This document shows positions 21,857 to 32,085 of a stretch of DNA of 64,000 nucleotides, in pieces. The stretch is from assembly GCF_963678975.1 (NCBI RefSeq), contig NC_089285.1, positions 9,100,694 to 9,164,693 of the forward strand, written 5' to 3'. The stretch's first letter is position 1. Every line of letters begins with the position of its first letter. A model generated the notes under the pieces. The model saw only the letters and a program-made list of their open reading frames with translations. It had not been told where the DNA came from and searched no databases. The position numbers and the translations under genes are program-made. The DNA is from Dysidea avara. Taxonomy: Eukaryota; Porifera; Demospongiae; Dictyoceratida; Dysideidae.

Positions 21857-24800
21857 TCACTTCTTTTCCTTTATTCTGAGGCCCTTACACACTTCCCCAA
21901 TAGACACAGTGCATGTTTTCCAGATCTGTTCAAAGGAGAGTGGATTTCCCCACTTGTCTGGAAAAAGGGAGAAAATTTTTGCCTTCAAATCATCGAGTTC
22001 CTTGAGAGGAAGACCTGGTTGACTACGTGAGCCAGCCACTGTGCATTGCTGAAGAACCCGGTCGCCAAAATATGATCTCTCCGCCAGTTTCCGTGCCAGT
22101 GTCCTAGCCCGTTTCTCATTGTGGAATTGTGGATACTTGGCAATAATAATATGTGGGTCTATTAATCCTGTCGTATCAATCTCCTTTGAAGGTAGGTGTT
22201 CAAACTTTGGCACGATTGGTATGCATGCTGGTTGTGATGATGGCTGGAGACCATTGGTATTTCGTGTTGTAGGTGTCTCTTCATGATGATCATTTGGGCA
22301 TACCATCAGAGAAGATTGGTTGTTCTTGGAGTTGTTACCTATGGCGGAAAGAAAATGTGGGTGGCTGATATGAACCTTGGACAGTTGTTAAAGTAAGATA
22401 ACATGTTAAACAGCTACATTTTTACATTAGTTTCTGCAGTACAAGTTTGCCATAGACTTGCAATACATATGTGGTTAAAAGCACTACAAAGTTTAGATAG
22501 ACTGTAGACTGCAGGAAGCAAGTTGTAATCCAATGCATAAATTACCTTTAATATACTTTTCTAATGCTTCAATTCGTAACATCAGGTCATTTTGATTTCG
22601 GAGAATTGCTTGAATAGTAGCCAATATATCTTCAAACTGTTGTTGCATATCTAAAGGATCATGCAAAACATAACAAAACTTCTTGTTTATATTTTACCTT
22701 TCTTCTTGTCTGCAGATTCATCCATCAAACCAGTGTGGTCTTCTAAAAATTGATCCATTTCGACAAACATGTCCAGCGCAGTATTCGCATCTTCAGTTGA
22801 GATGTTACTAAATAGTGAAGGTACAGTTGGTATTATTCCAGCATTCAATACTGTTCCACTACTAGTAGGTGATGAAACAGTGGGAGGTACAGTTGGTGAT
22901 ACTCCAGCACCGAACATCATTCCACCACTAGGAGGTGCTGAGCTATTAGGAAGAGCTGAGACAGTGAGAGGTACAGTTGGTGATACTCCAGCACCGAACA
23001 TCATTCCACCACTAGGAGGTGCTGAGCTATTAGGAAGAGCTGAGACAGTGAGAGGTACAGTTGGTGATACTCCAGCACCGAACATCATTCCACCACTAGG
23101 AGGTGCTGAGCTACTAGAGACAGTGAGAGGTACAGTTGGTGATACTCCAGCACCAAACATCATTCCACCACCAGGAGGTGCTGAGCTACTAGAGACAGTG
23201 AGAGGTACAGTTGGTGATACTCCAGCACCAAACATCATTCCACCACCAGGAAGTGCTGAGCTACTAGAGACAGTGAGAGGTACAGTTGGTGATACTCCAG
23301 CACCAAGCATCATTCCACCACTAGGTGCTGAGCTACTAGAGACAGTGAGAGGTACAGTTGGTGATACTCCAGCACCAAACATCATTCCACCACCAGGAGG
23401 TGCTGAGCTACTAGAGACAGTGAGAGGTACAGTTGGTGATACTCCAGCACCAAACATCATTCCACCACCAGGAGGTGCTGAGCTACTAGAGACAGTGAGA
23501 GGTACAGTTGGTGATACTCCAGCACCAAACATCATTCCACCACCAGGAAGTGCTGAGCTACTAGAGACAGTGAGAGGTACAGTTGGTGATACTCCAGCAC
23601 CAAGCATCATTCCACCACTAGGTGCTGAGCTACTAGAGACAGTGAGAGGTACAGTTGGTGATACTCCAGCACCAAACATCATTCCACCACCAGGAGGTGC
23701 TGAGCTACTAGAGACAGTGAGAGGTACAGTTGGTGATACTCCAGCACCAAACATCATTCCACCACCAGGAGGTGCTGAGCTACTAGAGACAGTGAGAGGT
23801 ACAGTTGGTGATACTCCAGCACCAAGCATCATTCCACCACTAGGTGCTGAGCTACTAGAGACAGTGAGAGGTACAGTTGGTGATACTCCAGCACCAAACA
23901 TCATTCCACCACCAGGAGGTGCTGAGCTACTAGAGACAGTGAGAGGTACAGTTGGTGATACTCCAGCACCAAACATCATTCCACCACCAGGAGGTGCTGA
24001 GCTACTAGAGACAGTGAGAGGTACAGTTGGTGATACTCCAGCACCGAACATCATTCCACCACCAGGAGGTGCTGAGCTACTAGAGACAGTGAGAGGTACA
24101 GTTGGTGATACTCCAGCACCAGAGATGCTCTCACCACTAGGATGAGCAAAAATGATATCAACAGGTATGTCTGACACTTCCAAGATTCTACCTGAAATAA
24201 AATATCTTACACCACAGTACTATATGTTGAATTTTGTACCCTTTTCTTTCTTCTTCTTTTCTTTTGTTGGTTTGTCCTTTGCCTGTTTGTCCTGTTTATC
24301 TTCTGTTTTACTCTTGTTCTTTCTTTTCTTCTTTTTAGGTGTTTCATTTGTGTTTAAAATGTTCTTTCTTTTCTTCTTTTTAGGTGGTTCGTTTGTGTTT
24401 AAAAAAGATGGTGACCATGTCTTGTTCACGAAATTATCTTCCAGCTTCTCCATATCGGATTTGGTTCCTGTAATATGTTTTGAATGATTTTTAAAGTGTG
24501 TGTATAATGTGTTACCTTGAGCAGCAACCATCCCATTATATTTATGCTGTACTGTACATTGTTTCCCCACCTCCATGGTGGTCTCGTCAATGGAAGCACG
24601 CTCCACAGTGGAAACACTGCCTTCATTAGGCCAGTACACTAAGGCATGACTGTGAGCTTCTGTAACAAATGAATTTCATAGAGTAATTAACAATTCACAC
24701 CCATTAGGTAAACTTACAAATTGGCTTACCACCTGTTAATTACGTTTGTGGGCTTCAAAGGAAACCGCACTGTACAAACCACTAAACATTACGCAACATT

Positions 24801-24866
24801 CAATAACTTACGCGTTTCCTTGCAGACGATAGCGAAGGCCCTTCGCACGCTTACAGGAACAGCCAT
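21857..24866 (-). CDS. BEN-domain nuclear protein carried by the Tc1 element, 6 exons
   Basis: Exons on the minus strand are 24,866-24,812, 24,659-24,516, 24,467-24,240, 24,191-22,698, 22,650-22,546 and 22,338-21,857. All introns are GT-AG and phase 1, and the total of 2,508 nt gives 835 residues. Residues 19-66 form a small domain (ALVYWPNEG...VGKQCTVQHKYNGMVAAQ). Two PKKKKRK nuclear-localisation signals lie near residues 96 and 111. Residues about 150-610 are 17 tandem repeats. Exon 5 (about 641-675) is a coiled coil (QQQFEDILATIQ...LMLRIEALEKYI). The C-terminus (about 745-830; ARTLARKLAERSYFGDRVLQ ... W-x-x-C-x-x-SIGEVCKGLR) looks like a BEN domain, a DNA- and protein-binding fold found in chromatin factors. 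It could bind element ends, recruit chromatin factors or repress the transposase. This is inference. Confidence 0.8.
22860..24150. repeat. In-frame coding minisatellite of about 75 bp, 17 units
   Basis: Each unit encodes GAGVSPTVPLTVSSSSAPPG plus a short GGMMF linker. Lengths are 72, 75 or 84 bp, always a multiple of three. Variant types (APPGGG, APSGG, ALPGGG) recur in the same order, which shows a higher-order repeat of about four units. Units are almost identical in DNA, so they were amplified recently. The array also stays open on the other strand, which is a by-product of the unit length. Confidence 0.9.
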
Positions 24867-25155
24867 TCCAACTTTCTTCTCTGTAAAAGAATAACCCCGC
24901 CTTCCCGCTAGCGCCCATATTTCATGCACCGCGAACGATTTAACGATTGCGCAATGTATAATAACGATTTGTTATACGCATGATGATGATGTAATGCATT
25001 GTAACGATAGCTTAGTGTGTTCTGCATGCATAACGATTCGTACAGTACAGTTTTCGTCGCCGTGCATGGTATCGTTTCATGTGAAGAAGGATGAAATGTA
25101 TCGTTTAATGATGGTGTTCACAAACGAAATGCAAACTTTTTTATGGCCCCTACTG
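24867..25155. promoter_or_regulatory. Right subterminal zone and promoter side of the BEN gene
   Basis: It contains five AACGAT(T) motifs between 24,925 and 25,037 and then the 37-bp terminal repeat. Being immediately upstream of the BEN gene's first exon, it should hold its promoter. The pattern mirrors the left zone. Confidence 0.5.
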
Positions 25156-28100
25156 TACAGACCTAAGTTTAGCTAGAATAAGATTGATCAAGAAAGTTTT
25201 GCCAGTTCCACCAGGAGCATCCAAGAATAACATGCCTCCCTCGTCCCTATCTATCATGGAGCAAAAGGTGTCATAGACATCTCGCTGGTCAGCAGTAAGC
25301 AAAGGAACATTACAATTTATGTACGCTTGTTGCTCTTCATGATTATAGTCAATCTCCCTACGGTACACGCGTGCAAACCTATCGCTATCCACTGTCTGAG
25401 GATGGGGGAGCCCATACTCAGACAGTTCCCTACCTCCCATGGAAATAACTTTTTCCTGCAAGTCATTGAGAGCCACATTGAAGATGTCATCATTGAACTC
25501 CAAGTCTTCATCCTGATGTTGAGTACGTTGCTGGTGCAAGAAGTCCTCTGCCATGTCTTCCTTGTGATTCTCGTAAATCTCCAGAGGGTTGGATGGTTCA
25601 CACCAAGTAAGGATCACTGCAAACAGGGTGCGAAGACTTGCAGGTGAGTTGCTTACTGATGCCTCATCCATAGCCAAGTGGTACTGATTATCATCCTCAA
25701 GAAGACCTAACCTCAAGCATGCATCCCTAAAGGAACTACAGAGGTCACCTTCAACAGTTCTCAAGTCAGCAAAAGACTGAGGTCCCCTAACATGATGAAG
25801 CAGCAATCGAAGGTAGAAGCATTCTCCCTGACGTGGACTGATGGTGTAGACTCTGCCTATAACCTGAGCCTCCTTAACTCCAGGATGGCCAGCGACATCC
25901 TTTCCCTGTTTTCTCCTGTTCCAAGTCTTCCTACTCCACGTGTAGTACTGAGGCACTTCTTGATACAACAGAGTCCTGGCGAAATCATCAGATTGACAGA
26001 GAACAAAGAACTCTGTCAACGTAGTCTTTGGAGGGTCGCCAGAAACCTGTTCTCTTGCTGTATCTTCAGTGAAGTACACTCGCTGGCCATTCTCCAAGTG
26101 AACAGCAAGCTGTTCCACAGGAGGAAACCTTTCATGTATGGGGAACTCCAGTATCCTCCAGGCAGCCTCGCTGCTGCTGATGTAGCGTGCATTCTGGAAG
26201 TCCGAGATCTCATCCACCTGATGAGACCTCAGAGCAAAGGTTGCCTGATCACAACCCTTGTGTATGTACTTCAGTACATACTTGATGGATTTGATGGACA
26301 TGCAAAGCTCGACATTACAGTGACAGTTTAAAGAACGAAGCAGAAGTTTGTTGTAAGGCACAATCCACCTATTGTCAATCTCCTGAGTAATGCGAGACCC
26401 CATCACCCTCATGTTAATGGTAGCCACCTGTCCACCATCCTCAGGGCTCCTCCTCCTGTACAGTGGGTAACTGTCTGCACCTAGTTGGGTATCAGCCTTG
26501 AACTGCTTTGGGTAGCTCTTACTGCAGCGACCATCTTCCATGCAAGGGGAGTCAGGGTTGATGCTCCCACAGGGCCCGTGTACCATGTTGCAAGTCACGA
26601 TCTGATGCAGCTCAGGATCAACCGTTGGATCAGGGATCTCAGCACAGATGACATCATCAATCGTATCTGGAGTAATCTTGTGCTCCGGAATAAGCCACAA
26701 CAGCAAATGACAATGTGGCAAACCGCGCTTTTGCCATTTTATTGAGTAGAGCCTTGCCCGTGGTTTCCCAAAAATCATCTCCTTTGTGAACATCTCTAAC
26801 AATTTCTTCACCTTAAGCCTAAACACACGTGCCACTAAGTCTGGACGGTCCAGAGGCTCCTGACCTGGTAGTAGATTGTTCCTAATCTCCGGCCAATTAG
26901 GATTGGTGGTCATGGTGATGAAGAGATCGGGGTGGCCATACTTCCTAACGTAAGTCATTGCGTCCTGCTGACGCTCATGCATGTAGCGTGGTCCACCAGT
27001 GAATGATGATGGTAGAATGACCCTACGACCAACATTCCTGGGGTCACCATCCCCATCTACCATTGCATCCCGCAAATCTTGGTAGCAATCAGCACGTAGT
27101 GACTTCTGTTCACGCCTGAGAAACTGTAAGCGCTCAGTTTCAATCTTACAGTAGGTGTCAACCAGGAATTGCTGGAAAAGCCATTTAGCCTTAAGCATTA
27201 CAGGCACTTGCTGCCTAACCATGATGTGGTAGCGGTAATACACCATGGCTGTTAATTTCCTACCATTAGCCAATTTCAGGTTGATGTGCCATCCATCAGT
27301 GCCATAGGAAAAGAGTAAAGGATACTGCAAAGGATCATATCCCCTATGAAGTTCAGAAATGCGCTGCAAAGACCCATCCCTATAGTGCAAAACTATGTCC
27401 CTATTATTTACATTATCATTAGGCATTAGCACTCCTACCTCGTCACACATCGGGCTATTATACCTCCTAGCATGCTCTCCTACGGGCCGTTTGTTCTCGT
27501 TAATCACTACCCTAACATTCGCTGGCTCATCATGCTGCTCAAATATTTCTTTAGCTACTTTAATAAGCTGAACATAGTGATTATTGTCATGCAAAAGCTC
27601 ATTAATGCCCCTAACTATGTCAAGCCTTAACCCATCAACTATTCCACACCTAGTAGCTAATTCAGTTTGCTGATTGTCAATAAAATAAATTTGGGAAAAT
27701 TTAGGAGACTCACCTGCTGATGGAACTAAACTACCTATACGATGATAGACCTGACCCTGTACTCTAAAAGAAGGATTGAAGCCAGCCATAGTTATCTCGT
27801 TACAGCCGAAGCTTGTCATTTGAAATGCACTATTGTACTTACGTATGGTATGTAGAAAATGTCTACCTGCCGAGTCCGTACCTTCATACAGGTGTCTTAA
27901 GAATGACTGAGGCTGTGGAAATGCCTCTAACTGGACATTTCCCTTCAAGCAACAAAGGGATTCCGTCTCCTCGGGAAATTTTAATGCGCCACAGTGTGTG
28001 CATTCTACACTAAGTGCGCCTACATCTGTAGTGTTGAAGAAGTTGTGTGGCTGATAGTTAAACCCCCTAAAGCTTGGGTGTGTGCTTGCACGTACCTGTT

Positions 28101-28506
28101 GTCTGCGTGTGGTGTTAGCCTGCTGCTCCTGAGCTCTGTAGCGTGGATCAGCCCGAGATTCTTGATGAGCAGCTGTATTTTGTTGTTGCTCCTCCCTCCT
28201 TGTAGCTGGGTCCTCACGCGCCAGTCGACGGGCAGATGCATCGCGGATCCGTTCCTGTGATCTTCTTTCTTCGTCCTGGCGGGCCACACGATGGGCTTCT
28301 GCGTCACGTTGTCTTCGTCTATGTTGTGAGTAGACTTCACACCTGGCACTGGTCGAGGTGGTAGCTCGAGTTGAAGCCTCCTGGCGGCGCAGTCTTTGTC
28401 GTTCTGCTTCTTCCTGTCTCTTCGCTGGATCTAATCTTTGGTTCTGCTTGTGTCTCTTTGCTTGAGACGCACAAGAGGTAGACGATCGTTTTCGCTTAGG
28501 CGGCAT
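25156..28506 (-). CDS. Helitron Rep-helicase, N-terminal 1,117 residues
   Basis: The start MPPKRKRSS at 28,506 was chosen because it opens with an NLS-like basic cluster; an upstream Met at 28,524 is also in frame. Residues 30-150 are Arg/Gln/Glu-rich repeats typical of the family. A CTHCGALKFPEE...CC zinc motif follows (about residue 170). The HUH endonuclease motif GLPHCHLLLWL is near residue 593, and the two-tyrosine motif KYVLKYIHKG near 741. The PIF1-type helicase begins near 1,080, with Walker A APGGTGKTF near 1,098. The frame stops at the Tc1 insertion point at ILAKLRSV. The protein nicks and joins DNA ends during rolling-circle transposition and unwinds the strand. Confidence 0.9.
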
Positions 28507-28659
28507 GCTTACACAGCACATCAAATGAAATTTGAATTTGCAATATCACGTGTGTACAGTCTCGGCAAATGTAACGTGTATGATCATGTGTTTACAGTCA
28601 TATACAGTACAGGATTCGAACTCACGGTACACATTGAAGTTTCAAAAGGTACCCAGAGT

Positions 28660-28772
28660 GACTAAAAGGTGCACTGAAAAGGTACCTGAACGAAAAAAAA
28701 AGTGTACTGAAAAGGTGACCAAATCGAAAAAAAAGTGTACTGAAAAGGTGCCCAAATCGAAAAAAAAAAAAG
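28660..28772. repeat. Minisatellite of about 36 bp, 3-4 units
   Basis: Units of the type GTGTACTGAAAAGGTG followed by CCAAATCGAAAAAAAA repeat from about 28,660 to 28,772, next to the SINE-like segment and within the 5' region of the Helitron. Confidence 0.7.
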
Positions 28773-28786
28773 TTATCACCAACTGG

Positions 28787-28861
28787 AATTGAACCCACAA
28801 CTTCTACACGTAAGGCGGCTGTCTAACCCATTCACCTACCTGCCCTACACCTGAGGCTACA
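28787..28861 (-). repeat. tRNA-derived SINE-like segment
   Basis: On the minus strand the sequence has an A box (TAGGTGAATGGG), the run TTAGACAGCCGCCTTACGTG and a B box (GGGTTCAATTCC), the usual layout of a tRNA head. Downstream on that strand comes a T run at about 28,772-28,761. It sits in the Helitron 5' region. A working tRNA is unlikely, since stems are imperfect. Confidence 0.6.
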
Positions 28862-29150
28862 CCTTTATTTTTGTCTTATAAAGACCTGTACAAATGGACT
28901 GAGATAGGTGTCTACTTGCGGTTTATAGAAAGAATTTAAGCCATTTTTCTTCTACACCTTCGCGTTTAAAGAGCGGTAACGGACAAACGATAGCTTGCAC
29001 GAACTTTTCGAAACCGTCATTGTAGAGCTGGATAATGAGCGCTTATTTAGACACAAAGACGCTTCGAAACGCGCAGCGGTTCAAGAGTACATGCCTGACA
29101 TCAAACGGAATGCAGACAGACGGACGGCTTTTCAGTCTTATAATATAGAT

Positions 29151-29563
29151 TAGTGCTGAGCGATAGTAAAAATATTACTATCACGATAGTTACTCATTAA
29201 ATATCGCGATAGTGAATACTATCCCAATAGTTTATGAAACACTTTGCTCTTAACAAAGTCTTAGTGGTATAGCTATGATTTGTAGTCATATAGAAAGTTA
29301 TTTTGCATGCACAGGACATTTGTTAATTAACTGCGTGAGCGGCCGATGGAATATGGACTTTTGGTAAAACTTTTACAGGCCACTCCTTTGTAAGAAAGCT
29401 GGTAATACCAACTGTAAAACAGTATAGAAGGGTTGTTAATACCATTTTAATGCAGATCTGAGCTTATCATAACTATCACAATAGTGATATCCCTACTATC
29501 GCGATAACGATAGTGATTTACTATCGCGATATATCGCACTGTCGATACTATTGCTCAGCCCTA
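29151..29563. mobile_element. MITE with (T)AGTGCTGAGCGATAGT ends, same family as 7,624-8,364
   Basis: The left end TAGTGCTGAGCGATAGT and the right end (reads TAGGGCTGAGCAATAGT on the minus strand) are inverted repeats, and CTATCGCGATA motifs fill the subterminal zones. The Helitron 5' terminus abuts it within two bases, so the Helitron probably landed in the edge or TA flank of this MITE. Confidence 0.65.
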
Positions 29564-30900
29564 ATTGAGATTGCCTCCAATGATCCTTGACCTAAAATCA
29601 TAAACAGTAAAAGTGATCTAGTAAGAGCAATGGGAGAAAATGATCAGCCTTATTTAGAAAATTTTACAGTGAAGGAGCTGCATTGCAGAGAAGATACTTA
29701 TCCTTGTCGTTTTACTCTCGTGACTTATAAGAGTCTGAAAGGAAATCATCAAACTAAATCTGTTGCCACATGATCCTTGACAGTAAAAGCACAAATATTG
29801 GCCGCACCTTCAATAAAGGCCAACCTACTGTATAGTTACGCATTGAGCTTTAATGAGCTAATTTAGGATGGTGGAGAACTCTACTTGTGAATAATGTAGT
29901 CTACATCTAAAGGGTTTTAAAAATAGTTTGTAGCGTTATAGTTTACCATACCATGTTTTGTGGAATCACCAGTTTTAATTTTGTGTCTATGAAACTCAAA
30001 AATAGCAAGTCGATTTTAAAAATAACTCTCCAAGATAAAGCCTATCGCTAAGCCGTCTTGGCTCTTACGGTTTCTCACCTTGTAGAACAGCTCTATGCAT
30101 TCCCTTTTACAAAACAGAAAGTTGCATACTTTTTTCTTCACTATGGTCTAACCAACCTGTCGAATGTGATTCTTGAAAAATCGATGCAAAGACTTACTAA
30201 AATATGCCTCCCAAGTGCCTCTACCAAATCTTGAAGGTCTACTGTACACAAAACTGAAGTTATTAAGTGAATAGTGAGACAGTGTGGTGGCCATGGCGCA
30301 CTCTGTAAAGTAGACATCATACAATGATAGCTGGTGCCATTCGCCATTTCACAAGGCAATGCTGTTATAACGTGAATAATGTTATTTGTATCAACAATGG
30401 TAGACTGACGCATGGTCATGTGCTCTCGATCAACGGATGCTGTTTCAAACCGGAACCATTGTATCATCTGACAAGACTTTTATTATTTTTAGACACCCAC
30501 TTCTCCACCATTTTCTTTGCTACCACACACTTCTTAGTGCTTAGGCAACCATTGCTAGCAGTATCTTCAATTTCGTCCAAACAAATAGAAGCTTATTTAA
30601 ACATTTTGTGTATTGTTTGGATAATATCTGGTTGTCGAATGTTATCTGGCATCCGTGACCACACCCATCGCCATTGGTGAAGCCTAATTGTAAACCCTGT
30701 TGAAGAAGCTGTAGCAGAATTGTTACCACATAAAGAGTTGTTTACAACAGTTATACGTTAGTATTATTTTGATTTGTAGCTAACTGGAATACACAGTTTC
30801 TTGTTGATAGCTAATATCCCAGGGAACTGAAACTGAAATCACAGCTCCAGTAAAACAATGTACAATAACTAATAAACACAAGAATATAATTACAAAAATA
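29564..30900. other. Intergenic, no gene recognised
   Basis: Short open stretches (for instance around 29,610-29,770 on the plus strand, reading SDLVRAMGENDQPYLENFTV) may be exon relics, but I recognise no family. Overlapping frames at 30,141-30,680 are on both strands and look like chance. Confidence 0.3.
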
Positions 30901-31073
30901 CAGCAGAACCTCTCTATAATGGACACTTTACGACCAGAAATTTTTGGTTGTAATATAGAGGCTTCCTCTTTTAGAGGTAGAAATGTATGGAGTTGGACCT
31001 GTTGGGACCAAAACCTTTTGTCTTTAGTACAGAGGTTTCCTTAATTCAGAGTCCTTTAAGAGAGGTTCCACTG
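30901..31073. mobile_element. 173-bp pogo/Tigger-type MITE
   Basis: The ends CAGCAGAACCTCTCTATAAT and (inverted) CAGTGGAACCTCTCTTAAAG are terminal repeats of the Tigger kind, flanked by TA at 30,899-30,900 and 31,074-31,075. Non-coding. Confidence 0.8.
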
Positions 31074-31799
31074 TATATATAAAAAATAAGTACCATAGAT
31101 TCCTTAATAATAAATTAATTCCATTCACGTCTGGCCAAGCAATTAAGAAAAATTTTCTCAACCCAGTGCTATTGTTGAACTTTTAGGGATCTAGGCATCC
31201 CTGACACAGTCTGCATGCTTCATGGCTGTTATTTACAATTTATGATCAGTTAACATTTAACTATTGCTTATTTTCTGGATTTCTTTCTACAGGGACCAAA
31301 AGTAACAACTTGAGGAAGAACTGACGATACTGCAACTGGGTCAACTGCAACACTCACTGAATCAGAAATGCATGAGGAAAGGTGCTATATACCGTGACTA
31401 CCTAAGAGGGATGATCAACATCTCTCTAACATCATAATAAGGATTTCAACAGCTAGCCAATAAAAATAGAAACCACAATCAATAATTATTTAAATATCTT
31501 GACTTGCACGTGCTAATTAATTAAATCTTGCTACAAGATGCTGCATGAAGTGTTTCACTACTAACAGCTCAACAGTGCATGGACAGCATTATCTGAAAGT
31601 ATCACGTTATAAGGAGATGTGGGTTCCAGTTGTTGGAGAAATCTTATATTCTGTGAATAGAAATGAAGATAGTTTTGCGGTAGCTGTGATGTCCACTCAG
31701 TGATATCGTTGAGCATGTTTCCTGAACAATTTCACACTTGGTACTTCATCCAGCATCAAGGTAGCATATCGTGTCTGGTCACTGGGAATCTTCAGTAAC
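31074..31799. other. Intergenic, left flank of the CACTA element
   Basis: No coding sequence recognised. Confidence 0.3.
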
Positions 31800-32085
31800 G
31801 TCCCTTACAAAAATGTCAATAGCAGATAACAAGTTGTTTACGATTCACATGCAAGCAAAAAGTTTACTATGATAGCAAATTGCGAGCATAACAGTAGCAG
31901 TAGTGTGCTTGCAAACCACTTGCTTGTTTACAATTCATGCAGTCAACTTGCATGCAAACAATTTAATAGCACTTGATAGCAGAATTGTGGTATTAACTTG
32001 CTACTATAGCAATTTACATGTAAATCCAATATATTCATTTAATTGACTTATACTGATATATAGTACAACATATGGTTATACAAGT

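Larger units (their letters stand above)
20073..25155. mobile_element. Two-gene Tc1/mariner element with a BEN-domain passenger
   Basis: Perfect 37-bp terminal inverted repeats start CAGTAGGGGCCATAAAAAAG at 20,073 and, on the other strand, at 25,155. TA target duplications lie at 20,071-20,072 and 25,156-25,157. The element is 5,083 bp, about three times a normal Tc1. It encodes an intact DD34E transposase (plus strand, 20,326-21,380) and a convergently placed six-exon BEN-domain gene (minus strand, 24,866-21,857). Subterminal zones carry repeated AACGATT motifs. Identical ends and open frames point to recent mobility. Confidence 0.92.
18838..29149 (-). mobile_element. Autonomous-type Helitron, split by a Tc1 element
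   Basis: The 5' terminus is on the minus strand at 29,149. It reads TCTATATTATAAGACTG and is preceded by A, as expected for insertion between A and T. The element encodes a Rep-helicase. The 3' terminus was not found, so the left coordinate given is only the end of the coding region. A 5.08-kb Tc1 element (20,073-25,155) sits inside the helicase frame. Apart from that insertion the frame is open along its whole length, which suggests that the Helitron is young and that the Tc1 insertion is younger. A SINE-like segment and a minisatellite lie in its 5' region. Confidence 0.85.

Noticed and set aside
22769-24145. A 458-residue plus-strand open frame over the coding minisatellite
   Set aside because: It is antisense to the spliced BEN gene and stays open only because the repeat unit is a multiple of three and lacks stops on that strand. 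It has no splice or domain support.
28787-28861. Functional tRNA gene
   Set aside because: The A and B boxes are good but stem pairing is imperfect and the context is a repeat. A SINE head is more likely; a tRNAscan-type covariance score would decide.
30141-30680. Overlapping frames on both strands of about 110 codons
   Set aside because: No family resemblance and no splice structure. Open length alone is not enough in AT-poor stretches.
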